Positions 16,863 through 25,533 of a stretch of 64,000 bases of DNA are shown here, piece by piece. Within the stretch, counting starts at the first letter, position 1; the number at the start of each line of letters is the position of its first letter. The position numbers were made by a program, and so were the translations under genes. This stretch comes from Streptomyces rubrogriseus (GTDB lineage Bacteria > Actinomycetota > Actinomycetes > Streptomycetales > Streptomycetaceae), in assembly GCF_027947575.1 (NCBI RefSeq), contig NZ_CP116256.1:7378001-7442000 (forward strand), read 5' to 3'. Below the pieces are notes generated by a model, which saw only the letters and a program-made list of their open reading frames with translations, was not told where the DNA came from and did no database searches.

Positions 16863-17546
16863 TCAAGCCGAGGCGTTCTCCTTGACGGTGATGCGGCCCT
16901 TGCGGATGGTGGCCACGCGGGGGGCCTTCCGGGCGATCGCCGAGTCGTGGGTGACCATGACGAAGGTGAGGCCCAGCTCCTTCCACATGCGGTCGAGCAC
17001 GTCCATGATCTCGTCACGGGTCGACTCGTCGAGGTTTCCGGTGGGTTCGTCCGCGAGGAGCACCTTCGGCTGCTTCACCAGGGCGCGGGCGATGGCGACG
17101 CGCTGCTGCTGGCCGCCGGACATCTCGCCGGGGAGGTGGCCGAGGCGTTCGCCGAGGCCGACGGAGGCCAGGGCCTCGGCGGCCTTCTCGCGCCGCTCCT
17201 TCGCCTTGACGCCGAGCGGGACCAGGGCGGTCTCGACGTTCTCCTGGGCGGTCAGGGTCGGGATCAGGTTGAAGGACTGGAAGACGAAGCCGATGCTCTC
17301 GCTGCGCACCCGGGTCAGCCTGGCCTCGGGAAGCGTGGCGAGGTCGGTGCCGTCGAGGACGATCCGGCCCGAGCTGGGCCGGTCGAGGGCGCCCAGCATC
17401 TGGAGCAGGGTGGACTTGCCGCCGCCGGTGGGGCCCTGGATGACCAGCCGGTCGCCGTCGGCGATGGTCAGGTCGACGCCGTCGAGGGCGTGCACGGCGG
17501 CCTTGCCGCGGGTGTAGCGCTTGGTGACGCCGCTGAGTTCGTACAT
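16863..17546 (-). CDS. ABC transporter ATP-binding protein (MacB/LolD type)
   Basis: 227 residues. Walker A QGPTGGGKSTLL, Q-loop FVFQSFNLIPTLTAQENV, signature MSGGQQQRVAIARAL and Walker B VLLADEPTGNLD are all intact. Such ATPases pair with FtsX/MacB-type permeases for lipoprotein or peptide export or mechanical signalling. The ATG at 17546 has its own CAGGAG 7 nt upstream, which supports an independent protein even though the frame upstream is open into the permease gene. The partner permease is immediately upstream and frameshifted. Confidence 0.94.
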   Translation of the reverse strand: MYELSGVTKRYTRGKAAVHALDGVDLTIADGDRLVIQGPTGGGKSTLLQMLGALDRPSSGRIVLDGTDLATLPEARLTRVRSESIGFVFQSFNLIPTLTAQENVETALVPLGVKAKERREKAAEALASVGLGERLGHLPGEMSGGQQQRVAIARALVKQPKVLLADEPTGNLDESTRDEIMDVLDRMWKELGLTFVMVTHDSAIARKAPRVATIRKGRITVKENASA

Positions 17547-17578
17547 GGTGCGACTCCTGGAGTACGGGGAAGGTGGAG

Positions 17579-19061
17579 CTACTCGACGCGGCGCAGGGCG
17601 TCCGCCGGGCGCAGCCGTGAGGCGCGCCAGCCGCCGAAGCCGCCGGCGACGAGCCCGCTCGACCACGGCCAGGGCGACCGCGAGGGCGATGGTGGTGAGG
17701 CTGACGGGTGCGGTCAGGGCGATGTCGAGGGTCTTGGCGGCCGCCTGTCTTCCGGGGCCGCCCAGGCCGCCTCCGCCGAAGCCGCCGCCGGCACCGCCCG
17801 CACCCCCGCCACCGCCCGTGCCGCCGCCCAACTGGGCCTGGAGCGTGGGGCTGACGGCGGTGACGGCGTACGCGCCCGCGAGGCCCAGCGCGATGCCGAG
17901 GGCGCCGCCGACCAGGCCGTTGACGACGGCTTCGCCGATCACCTGCCGGGTGACCCGGCCCGAGCGCCAGCCGAGCGCCTTGAGCGTGCCGAACTCGCGC
18001 ACCCGGCGGGAGACGGCGGAGGAGGTGAGCAGACCGGCGACCAGGAAGGCGGCCACGAGGACGACGATCGACAGCCACTTGCCGACGCCGGTGGCAAGCG
18101 AGGAGGCGGTGGACAGGGAGCCGGAGACGGTGTCGGCGAGGTCGGCGGAGGTGGTGACCGTGGTACCGGGGACGTTCTTCTGGATCGCGGACTTGACGCC
18201 GTCGATCCGCTGCGAGTCGGTCGCCTTGACGTAGATGGTGGTGACCTTGTCCTTCGCGTCACCCAGCGTCTGGGCCTGCTTCAGCGGCAGGTAGAGGTCG
18301 GCCGCCGCGTCGCCGCTGTCCGCCGTGGCGATGCCCACGATCTCGAACTTCGTGTCCTTGACGGTGACCGTGCTGCCGGTCTCGAGCTTCTTCTCCTTGG
18401 CGTACGCCGAGTCGGCGACGGCGACCTTGGCGTCGGTCTCCGACTCCTCGAAGGTGCGGCCGCTGGTGATGGTGGACGTGGTCAGCGGGCCGAGGGCGGG
18501 CTCGGTGACGTCGGTGCCGTAGACGGAGTAGCTGTTGACGTCGAAGTCGGCGCCGCCGCCCTGGACGCGGCCCTGCGGCGACTGCCCGCCGCCCGGTCCG
18601 CCGCCCTGGCCCGCGCCGCCGCCCGAGCCGTCCTGCTGGAACTGGCCGCGGGAGAACTCGCCGCTGACCTTGACGACTTGCAGGCTCAGGCCGCCCACCG
18701 CGTCGGCGACGCCGCTCTGCCCGGCGACCTTGCCGACGGTCGTGCTCGCCAGCGACTGGAAGCCCTGCACCATGACGCGGTCGGTGCTCTGCTCCTCCTC
18801 GGAGCCGTCGTCCTGCGCGTCGAAGCGGAAGCGCGGCCGTTCGGCGGTGCCGCCGGAGGATGCCTCGGCGGCCTTGGTGACCGTCATGTCCGTGCCGAGC
18901 CCGTACAGGGACTCCAGGACCTTGTCCTGGGCCCGGCTCATCCCGGAGGAGACGGAGTCGACGACGATGACCAGCGCGATGCCCAGCGCCAGGCCCGAGG
19001 CGACGACGAGGGCCGCCTTTCGGCGGCGGCGCAGCTCGCGCCTCAGGTACGTGAAGAACAT
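17579..19061 (-). pseudogene. ABC transporter permease (MacB/FtsX type), frameshifted near the 3' end
   Basis: About 493 residues if restored. An N-terminal transmembrane segment (VVASGLALGIALVIVVDSV) is followed by a large extracellular MacB-like domain with Gly-rich linkers and a C-terminal set of membrane helices (IVVLVAAFLVAGLLTSS). After ALAVALAVV the frame turns into an Arg-rich string and runs in-frame into the ATPase gene. Removing one base at about 17659 restores GGLVAGGFGGWRASRLRPA, the normal FtsX-type ending, with a TAG stop at 17579-17581. This is either a true single-base insertion or a consensus error. ATG 19061 is the start of homology. Confidence 0.8.
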
Positions 19062-19094
19062 GGCCGCAACGTAAGGACGGCCCGTGATGAAGGG

Positions 19095-19110
19095 GTAAGG
19101 CCCGCGTAAG
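19095..19110 (-). promoter_or_regulatory. CTTAC direct repeat upstream of the ABC exporter
   Basis: On the minus strand CTTAC occurs twice, 11 bp apart (CTTACGCGGGC-CTTACCCC), about 35-50 bp upstream of the permease start. An 11-bp direct repeat is typical of OmpR/PhoB-type response-regulator sites. Which regulator would bind is unknown. Confidence 0.4.
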
Positions 19111-19136
19111 AGAAGGATGAGAAGCCGGGAAAGGCG

Positions 19137-19175
19137 GGGCGCCCGCCGCTCCCCTGCGGGGAGTGGCGGGCGCCC
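19137..19175 (-). terminator. Strong terminator after the L,D-transpeptidase gene
   Basis: An 18-bp stem (one G-T pair) with the loop TGC, 36 bp past the stop codon of the L,D-transpeptidase. It insulates that gene from the ABC operon that starts at 19061 on the same strand. Confidence 0.85.
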
Positions 19176-19210
19176 GTGCGAAGTGGCCGCGGCCCTGGGG
19201 GAGTTCGGCG

Positions 19211-20455
19211 TCAGACCGCCGAACCCGCCTTCCACTGGGCCCAGTCCATGTTCCAGCCGTTGAGGCCGTTGTCCGGGGCGATGGTCTTGTCGCCGGTGTT
19301 CTGGACGACGACCACGTCACCGATGATCGAGTTGTTGTAGAACCAGGCGCCGGGCGTGTTCGGGTCGTTGGCACCCTTGGCGTCGGCCAGGCCCACGCAG
19401 CCGTGGCTGGTGTTGACGCTGCCGAAGATGCCCTTGCCCCAGTAGTTGCCGTGGATGAAGGTGCCGGAGGTGCTCAGCCGCATGGCGTGCGGCACGTCCT
19501 TGATGTCGTACTCGCCCTTGCCGTCGTCGTCGGTGAAGCCGACGGTCGAGCCGTCCATCCGGGTCTCCTTGTACTTCTCGGAGATCACCATCTGGCCTTC
19601 GTAGGTCTTGTTGTCCGGGGAGCCGGCCGAGATCGGGATGGTCTTGACCGTCTTGCCGTCCTGCGTGACCTTCATCTGCTTGGTCTTCGCGTCGACGTAG
19701 GAGACCTGGTTGCGGCCGATCTTGAAGGTGACCGACTTCTGCTGGACGCCGTAGACGCCGTCGGCGCCCTGGACGCCGTCGAGGGCCAGCTTGAGGGTGA
19801 CGGTCGAGCCCTCCTGCCAGTAGTCCTTGGGGCGGCAGTCCATGCGCTGGGTGGAGAACCAGTGGCAGGCGACCTCCTGGCCGCTGCTGCTGTTGACCGT
19901 GATGCCCTTCTGGACGGCGGCCTTGTCGGTGATCTGCTTGTCGAAGTTGATCGACACGGGCATCCCGACGCCGACGGTCTTGCCGTCGTCCGGGGTGAAG
20001 GTCCCGATGAAGCTGTTCTGGGGGGAGACCGTGGTGAACGACGCGTTCTCGTGGGCGGCGCGGCCCTCGGAGTCCTGCGCCGTCGCCGTGATCTGGTACT
20101 TGGTGGCGCGCTCCAGCTGACCGCCGGGCTTCCAGCTGGTCTTGTCGGCGGATATCTCGCCCTTGACCTCGGTGCCGTCCGAGGCGGTCATCTTCACCTC
20201 GGTGAGCGTGCCCTTGCTCACGGTGACGCCGGCGGAGTTGTTGATGGAGGCGTTGTCCGAGCCGCCCTTGGGCGTGATCTTGATCTGTGCCTCGGACGTC
20301 TTCTTGGCCGCCGCCTCGTCGACCTCGGCCTGCGACGTCTTGTCCCCACCCCCGGAGGTGTCGGCGTCGCTACTGGAACATGCCGAGAGCACCAGCACAC
20401 CGCCGAGCAGTGCGGACGCGGCCGCCAGGCCCTTGCGCCGCTTACCGTCCGTCAT
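19211..20455 (-). CDS. L,D-transpeptidase, lipoprotein (YkuD domain)
   Basis: 414 residues from the ATG at 20455; an ATG 15 nt earlier is also possible but lacks a ribosome site, whereas GGAG precedes this one. The N-terminus is a lipoprotein signal (GLAAASALLGGVLVLSAC, lipobox Cys followed by SSSD). Two Ig-like domains follow, then the C-terminal YkuD domain with the catalytic HGNYW...SHGCVGL. The enzyme makes 3-3 (meso-DAP to meso-DAP) cross-links in peptidoglycan outside the membrane. The architecture matches mycobacterial Ldt enzymes. Monocistronic, with a strong terminator. Confidence 0.95.
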   Translation of the reverse strand: MTDGKRRKGLAAASALLGGVLVLSACSSSDADTSGGGDKTSQAEVDEAAAKKTSEAQIKITPKGGSDNASINNSAGVTVSKGTLTEVKMTASDGTEVKGEISADKTSWKPGGQLERATKYQITATAQDSEGRAAHENASFTTVSPQNSFIGTFTPDDGKTVGVGMPVSINFDKQITDKAAVQKGITVNSSSGQEVACHWFSTQRMDCRPKDYWQEGSTVTLKLALDGVQGADGVYGVQQKSVTFKIGRNQVSYVDAKTKQMKVTQDGKTVKTIPISAGSPDNKTYEGQMVISEKYKETRMDGSTVGFTDDDGKGEYDIKDVPHAMRLSTSGTFIHGNYWGKGIFGSVNTSHGCVGLADAKGANDPNTPGAWFYNNSIIGDVVVVQNTGDKTIAPDNGLNGWNMDWAQWKAGSAV

Positions 20456-20639
20456 CACACGCTTCTCCATCGTTGCCGATTCCCGAAACCCCGAGATACC
20501 CCGTCAATAACTTTCAACGCTACGACCGGTTCGTCCCGTTCCACATCGCTCACGGGTGTGGGGCATGCCACGTTTGCCGCCCGGAGGCAGGAGGTGGTGC
20601 GGGGAGGTGTCGGTCAGTGCGCACCGTGAGACGACGAAA

Positions 20640-20665
20640 CCCCGGGCGGCGGTTGCCGCCCGGGG
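20640..20665 (-). terminator. Terminator after the acidic hypothetical gene
   Basis: CCCCGGGCGGC-ggtt-GCCGCCCGGGG, a perfect 11-bp stem, 22 bp past the stop codon at 20688. Confidence 0.85.
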
Positions 20666-20687
20666 TCAGGAATTTCCCCACACCGCG

Positions 20688-21041
20688 TCAGCCGACCGTC
20701 ATTTCCTCGTCTTCCGGGTCGTTCTCGCCGCCATCATCCTCGTCGAGGTCCCACTCGGGCGAGTCGGGGTCGTAGTCGATCTGCTCACTGCTCCAGGAGG
20801 CCTGCTGGAGCTCGACCCCGGGCACCACGCTGACCAGGTCGAACGGGTCCACGAGATGCGCCAGTGCCTCGGCGGTGTCCTCCGTCACAGCGTGCTCGGA
20901 GTCGGCCCGTTCCGCGTCGGACAGGTCGGTGTCGTCGGCGAGGGCCTGCAGGGCGGCCCCGGTGACGGCCTCCTCGTCGTCGATCTCTAGCACCAGCTCG
21001 ACGCGAATACGTACAAACCGTGATGTCTCTGGAGTGCTCAT
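20688..21041 (-). CDS. Small acidic hypothetical protein
   Basis: 117 residues from the ATG at 21041. The N-terminal half has an alternating beta-strand look (FVRIRVELVLEIDDEEAVTGAALQALADD). The C-terminus is extremely acidic (DPDSPEWDLDEDDGGEN). There are no membrane segments or known catalytic motifs. It is conserved in appearance in Streptomyces but I cannot assign a function. It is divergent from a secreted sortase substrate. Confidence 0.75.
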   Translation of the reverse strand: MSTPETSRFVRIRVELVLEIDDEEAVTGAALQALADDTDLSDAERADSEHAVTEDTAEALAHLVDPFDLVSVVPGVELQQASWSSEQIDYDPDSPEWDLDEDDGGENDPEDEEMTVG

Positions 21042-21150
21042 GCCCGGAGCGTAAGGCCGACCGCTCCCGTGACTTTCCTGTGACCCGCGCCTTTCACTAA
21101 CATCTGCCCACACGGCCAATTCGCCAGCGCCACAAGGGGATCGATATTCC

Positions 21151-21480
21151 GTGTCATCCGCTCGCCGTTCGTTGCTGACCGCCGCCGCCGCGGGCGGCCT
21201 GCTCTGTGCCCTGTGGTTCGTCCCGTCGGCGAACGCGACACCCGAGACACCGGTGCTCGAATCCGCCGCCGCGACCCCGTCTCCGCAGGTCACCGCCCAG
21301 GCGAGAGCCGCCTCCGCCGACGCGTCCACGGACACGGCGGCCACCGGCGAGGGCACCACCCGGCTGGCCGACACCGGCAGCTTCGACAGCACCCCGTACG
21401 TCGTCGGCGGCGCCCTCTGCCTCGGCCTCGGCGCCGGCTTCGTGGGCTACTCGGTCCGCCGGGAACGCCTCGGCCTTTGA
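21151..21480 (+). CDS. Small secreted LAXTG-anchored surface protein
   Basis: 109 residues from a GTG. A signal peptide (SLLTAAAAGGLLCALWFVPSANA) is followed by an Ala/Thr/Ser-rich linker. The C-terminal sorting signal is LADTG, then a hydrophobic stretch (YVVGGALCLGLGAGFVGY) and a basic tail SVRRERLGL. LAXTG is the motif of class E sortases of Streptomyces, which attach proteins such as long chaplins to the wall. The mature part would be only about 50 residues. Function unknown. Confidence 0.85.
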   Translation: MSSARRSLLTAAAAGGLLCALWFVPSANATPETPVLESAAATPSPQVTAQARAASADASTDTAATGEGTTRLADTGSFDSTPYVVGGALCLGLGAGFVGYSVRRERLGL

Positions 21481-21563
21481 GAGAACTTGACGTTCTTTTG
21501 GCTTTCTTGACCGTCGGAAGGCCCCTTGGCGGATCCGTCCGGCCGTCCGGTGCGCCCGGAGAC

Positions 21564-21604
21564 GGTCCGAGGGGGCCCGGCGCCGCGCCGGGCCCCCTCG
21601 GACC
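21564..21604. terminator. Bidirectional terminator
   Basis: A perfect 19-bp GC-rich stem with a CCG loop between two convergent genes, the sortase substrate (ends 21480) and hutH (ends 21620). Confidence 0.92.
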
Positions 21605-21619
21605 TGTCACCACCGCCCG

Positions 21620-23164
21620 CTAGCGCAGCGGCCCCGTGACACTCTCCGCGGCCGCGACCAGGTGCCCGGCGCGCACGAACGCGTCCGCCGCGGCGAGGTC
21701 GGGCGCCAGGTGGCGGTCCGGTCCCGGACCCTGCACACCGGCCGCCCGTACGGCCTCGACGACGGCCTGCGACGCGGGCGCCGGGGTCAGGCCCTCGCGG
21801 AGCTGGATCGCGCGCGTGGCGGCGTACAGCTCGACGGCGATCACGCGCGCCAGGTTGTCGACGGCCGTGCGCAGCTTGCGCGCCGCCGACCAGCCCATCG
21901 ACACGTGGTCCTCCTGCATCGCGGAGGACGGGATGGAGTCCGCCGAGGCCGGTACGGCGAGCCGCTTCAGCTCGCCGACCAGGGCGGCCTGCGTGTACTG
22001 GGCGATCATCAGGCCGGAGTCGACGCCCGGGTCGTCGGCGAGGAACGGCGGCAGGCCGTGGCTGCGGTTCTTGTCCAGGAGCCGGTCGGTGCGCCGCTCG
22101 GCGATGGAGCCGAGGTCGGCGACGGCGACGGCGAGGAAGTCCAGGACGTAGGCGACCGGGGCGCCGTGGAAGTTGCCGTTGGACTCGACGCGCCCGTCGG
22201 GCAGGACCACCGGGTTGTCGACGGCCGCCGCCAGCTCCCGCTCGGCGACGAGACCGGCGTGCGCCATGGTGTCGCGTCCGGCACCGGCGACCTGCGGGGC
22301 ACAGCGCACCGAGTAGGCGTCCTGGACGCGGGGGGCGTCGTCCTGGTGGTGGCCGGTCAGGCCGGAGCCCTTCAGCACGGCGGCCATGTTGGCGGCGCTG
22401 GCGGCCTGCCCGGGGTGCGGGCGGATGGCGTGCAGCTCGGGGGCGAGCACGCGGTCGGTGCCGAGCAGGGCCTCCATGGTCAGCGCGGCGGTGATGTCGG
22501 CCGACTTGTAGAGGGTGTCGAGGTCGGCGAGGGCCATGACCAGCATGCCGAGCATGCCGTCGGTGCCGTTGAGGAGGGCGAGGCCCTCCTTCTCGCGCAG
22601 CTCGACCGGGGCGATCCCGTGCGCGGCGAGCAGCTCACCGGCGGGCCGTACGGTGCCGTCGGGACCCTCGGCGTCGCCCTCGCCCATGAGGGTCAGCGCG
22701 CAGTGGGAGAGCGGGGCGAGGTCGCCGGAGCAGCCGAGGGAGCCGTACTCGTGCACGACCGGGGTGATCCCGGCGTTGAGCACGTCGGCCATGGTCTGCG
22801 CGACCTCCGGGCGGACCCCGGTGTGGCCGGAGCAGACGGTCTTCAGCCGCAGGAACATCAGCGCGCGGACCACCTCGCGCTCGACGCGCGGGCCCATCCC
22901 GGCGGCGTGCGAGCGGACGATGTTGCGCTGGAGCTGAGCCCGCAGGTCGGGGCTGATGTGCCGGGTCGCCAGGGCGCCGAAGCCGGTGCTCACGCCGTAC
23001 ACGGGGTCCGGCTTGGCGGCCAGCGCGTCCACGATGCCGCGGGCCGCGGCGAGGGCCGCCACCGCCTCCTCGGAGAGCTCGATCCGGGCGCCCGCGCGCG
23101 CCACGGCGAGAACGTCGGACGCGGTGACCCCCGACGTCCCCACCACCACAGTGTGCATATCCAT
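21620..23164 (-). CDS. hutH: Histidine ammonia-lyase
   Basis: 514 residues, starting MDMHTVVVG as in known Streptomyces histidases. It converts L-histidine to trans-urocanate and ammonia, the first step of histidine use. The MIO prosthetic group forms from the tripeptide in GSLGCSGDLAPL, here Cys-Ser-Gly where many bacterial enzymes have Ala-Ser-Gly. The rest is typical: PDPVYGVSTGFG, QRNIVRSHA, and the Gln/Tyr/Glu-rich active site (GNFHGAPVA, SMQEDHVSMG). Standing alone, it is not part of a hut operon here. Confidence 0.97.
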   Translation of the reverse strand: MDMHTVVVGTSGVTASDVLAVARAGARIELSEEAVAALAAARGIVDALAAKPDPVYGVSTGFGALATRHISPDLRAQLQRNIVRSHAAGMGPRVEREVVRALMFLRLKTVCSGHTGVRPEVAQTMADVLNAGITPVVHEYGSLGCSGDLAPLSHCALTLMGEGDAEGPDGTVRPAGELLAAHGIAPVELREKEGLALLNGTDGMLGMLVMALADLDTLYKSADITAALTMEALLGTDRVLAPELHAIRPHPGQAASAANMAAVLKGSGLTGHHQDDAPRVQDAYSVRCAPQVAGAGRDTMAHAGLVAERELAAAVDNPVVLPDGRVESNGNFHGAPVAYVLDFLAVAVADLGSIAERRTDRLLDKNRSHGLPPFLADDPGVDSGLMIAQYTQAALVGELKRLAVPASADSIPSSAMQEDHVSMGWSAARKLRTAVDNLARVIAVELYAATRAIQLREGLTPAPASQAVVEAVRAAGVQGPGPDRHLAPDLAAADAFVRAGHLVAAAESVTGPLR

Positions 23165-23275
23165 ATTCAGGAGCGTACGCAGTGAATTCGATGATGTCAC
23201 GAGGGGATGCGTCACGGATGCGCGCGGGCTGCGCCCCTTACCGCCCGCCTCGCCGCACCCTTGCCGGGTCCGGCG

Positions 23276-24423
23276 TCAGGGCGAGTGCCGCCCGCGGAAC
23301 CTCCTGCGCTCCCCGTCCTCCGCCCGGGAGGGCTCGTCCGCGAGCCGCACGACCGGGTCGTCGGGTCCCTCGCGCCCCGCGACGACCGGCCCGGCCGCCC
23401 GCTCGGCCTTGGCGCGGTACTGGGCGGCGTCCGCGAGCCGGAACAGCCGGCGGGCGGAACGCACCGACCCGACCGGGGCCTCGGTGGACGCGACCCCGCA
23501 GGCCACGCCGTCCCCCAGCTCCAGCTCGGCCGCCCGGCGGCACAGCTCCTCGGCCGCCTTGACCACGGCGTCGGCGGGCGGCCCGACCGCGAGCAGACAG
23601 AACTCGTCCCCGCCGAGCCGCGCGGCCAGCGCCCCCGGCAGCATCGCCCCGCACAGCGACAGCACCGACCCGAACCGCTCCAGGAGCCGGTCCCCGACGG
23701 CGTGGCCGTGCGTGTCGTTCACCCGCTTGAGGCCGTTCAGGTCGCAGACGACGAGGCTGACGACGACACCCTCCTCGCGGTGCCGCTCCACGGCCTCGTC
23801 CAGCGCGGCGTCGACCGCGCGCCGATTGGCCAGCCCGGTGAGCGCGTCGGTGTACGCGAGCCGCCTGACCTCCTCCAGCCGCTCGGTCTGCGCGATCCCG
23901 GCGGCGACGACGGAGGCCAGTACGGTGGCGAAGTCGGCGTCGCCTCGTTCGAAGACCCGCTCCCCCACCGGCCGGGCCACGTACAGCTCGCCCCAGGCCC
24001 GCCCGTGCAGCACGATCGGCGCGACCACGCAGCAGCCGCGGCCCCGGCGGCGCAGGGCGGCGACCCGCTGGTGGACGTAGCCGGGGCGTCCGGCGGCGGG
24101 CCCTCGGCCGTCTCGACCCAGGCGTCGGGCTCCCCGCCGCCGGCCCAGCGTTCGTGCAGGAACTCGGTGATCTCCGCGAACTGGTGCACCGGGTAGGACT
24201 CGTCCTCCGGAAACTCCTCCTCGTCCTCGGCCCGCCGGCCGACGTTCACGAGGACCCGCAGCCGCCCCAGCTCCCGCTCCCACACCGACAGCGCGGCGAA
24301 GCTGCCGCCCAGCGCCAGGCACCCGCCGACGGCCGCCGCCCGCCACGCCTCCCGCGCGCTGTGCGCGGCGGCCATCCCCTGCGCAAGCGCCACCACGGCC
24401 GCGAGCCGCCTGTCGTCACCCAT
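23276..24423 (-). pseudogene. GAF-GGDEF diguanylate cyclase, single-base frameshift
   Basis: About 382 residues if restored. The 5' part from ATG 24423 (MGDDRRLAAVVALAQGMAAAHS) runs to WVETAEGP. The rest is in another frame from GRPGYVHQRV on, through a GAF-like region to the GGDEF domain (YTDALTGLANRRAVD, NDTHGHAVGD, RLGGDEFCLL). Total length is one base short of a multiple of three, and a missing base in 24083-24104 explains it. The GGDEF motif itself is intact. Such proteins make c-di-GMP, which holds back sporulation in Streptomyces through BldD. It starts with leaderless geometry (TAGCCT, 6 nt, ATG). It may be a true mutation or a consensus error. Confidence 0.8.
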
Positions 24424-24493
24424 CACTCCAGGCTAGGGAGATTCACGAAGAAACGTTACTCAAACGGGGCGAACCGGGCGATTGCCTCCGGCT

Positions 24494-24527
24494 CGCGCGG
24501 TGGTGTCACTCGCGCGGTCGTGTCACT
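24494..24527. repeat. Tandem 17-bp duplication at the end of the enoyl-CoA hydratase gene
   Basis: CGCGCGGTSGTGTCACT occurs twice in tandem, differing at one base. The right-hand copy contains the stop codon of the hydratase gene (24523-24525), so the duplication lies across and just past its 3' end. Confidence 0.6.
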
Positions 24528-25323
24528 CGCCCGGCCACCGCGGTGCCCGCTTCTCGTTGAACGCCGCCACTCCCTCGGCGCGGTCCCCCGAGAACGCCAC
24601 CGACCGCCACGCCGCGTCCTCGACCTCGAGTCCCGCACGCAGGTCCAGCCCGTGCCCCAGGCGCAGCGCACGCTTGGCCGCGCGCAGGCCCACGGGCGAG
24701 TTCGCGGCCATCCGGGCGGCCAGCTCCAGCGCCTCCTCCCGGTCCCGCCCCTCCTCCACCAGCTGGTCCACGAGCCCCAGCTCCCGTGCCTCCCCGGCCG
24801 CCACCCGCCGTGCCGTGAACACCAGCTCGGCCGCCCGCGCCGCACCCACCCGGCGCGGCAGCAGCTGCGTACCGCCACCGCCCGGGATCACGCCCACCGA
24901 CACCTCCGGCAGCCCCACCACGGCGGTGGGGTCGGCCACGATCACGTCGCACGACAGCGCCAGCTCGAACCCGCCGCCCAGCGCGAACCCGTGCACGGCC
25001 GCGACCGTCGGCACCGGCAGCTCCAGCACCGCGGTGTACGCCCCGCGCGTCACCGGCCGCTGCCGCAGCAGATCGGCGTCGGTGAAGGAGTTGCGCTCCT
25101 TCAGGTCCGCCCCCACGCAGAACGCCCGCTCGTGCGTCGAGGTCAGCACCACCACCCGCACGCTCCGGTCCTCGCCCAGCGCCGCGCAGGCCGCCGCCAC
25201 GGACCGGGCCATCGCGGTCGACACGGCGTTCATGGCCTTCGGCCGGTCGAGGGCGAGCTCCGCGACATGGCCCTCCCCGTGCCGCCGCACCAGGACGAAC
25301 TCTCCGAACCGCTCCTCGCTCAT
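24523..25323 (-). CDS. Enoyl-CoA hydratase/isomerase family protein
   Basis: 266 residues with the crotonase fold. The oxyanion-hole segments are present (AFCVGADLKER and AAVHGFALGGGFELALSCD), and the two acidic catalytic positions fit GLPEVSVGVIPGGGGTQLLPR. It hydrates 2-enoyl-CoAs in fatty-acid or amino-acid breakdown. The exact substrate cannot be told. An operator-like GTTAAC pair lies directly upstream, so it may be under a fatty-acid or acyl-CoA responsive repressor. Confidence 0.93.
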   Translation of the reverse strand: MSEERFGEFVLVRRHGEGHVAELALDRPKAMNAVSTAMARSVAAACAALGEDRSVRVVVLTSTHERAFCVGADLKERNSFTDADLLRQRPVTRGAYTAVLELPVPTVAAVHGFALGGGFELALSCDVIVADPTAVVGLPEVSVGVIPGGGGTQLLPRRVGAARAAELVFTARRVAAGEARELGLVDQLVEEGRDREEALELAARMAANSPVGLRAAKRALRLGHGLDLRAGLEVEDAAWRSVAFSGDRAEGVAAFNEKRAPRWPGE

Positions 25324-25334
25324 GACACCCTCCG

Positions 25335-25350
25335 GTTAACGCGTGTTAAC
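25335..25350. promoter_or_regulatory. GTTAAC-n4-GTTAAC operator candidate
   Basis: Two self-complementary GTTAAC hexamers separated by GCGT, ending 12 bp before the enoyl-CoA hydratase start. AT-rich palindromes are rare in this DNA, which makes it stand out. Confidence 0.5.
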
Positions 25351-25533
25351 AAGTAGACCGCCCGATCATCGCAGCCGGGCTCGCCCGGGGGAAGGCCGGG
25401 CACGCCCGGCCCCGACCGACCCCGCTTACCCGTTCGAGTGACATACGGCCGACCGCCGTACCCCGGTCCGGGCCGGCCCGTAGCCTCGCTCCGCCATGGC
25501 GCAGCGGGGGCGCGTGCGCACCGGGGAGGGATC

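Noticed and set aside
16863..19235. A single 790-codon permease-ATPase fusion protein
   Set aside because: The ATPase has its own ATG and ribosome site, and removal of one base restores separate, normal-length proteins. The fusion frame contains an Arg-rich nonsense linker.
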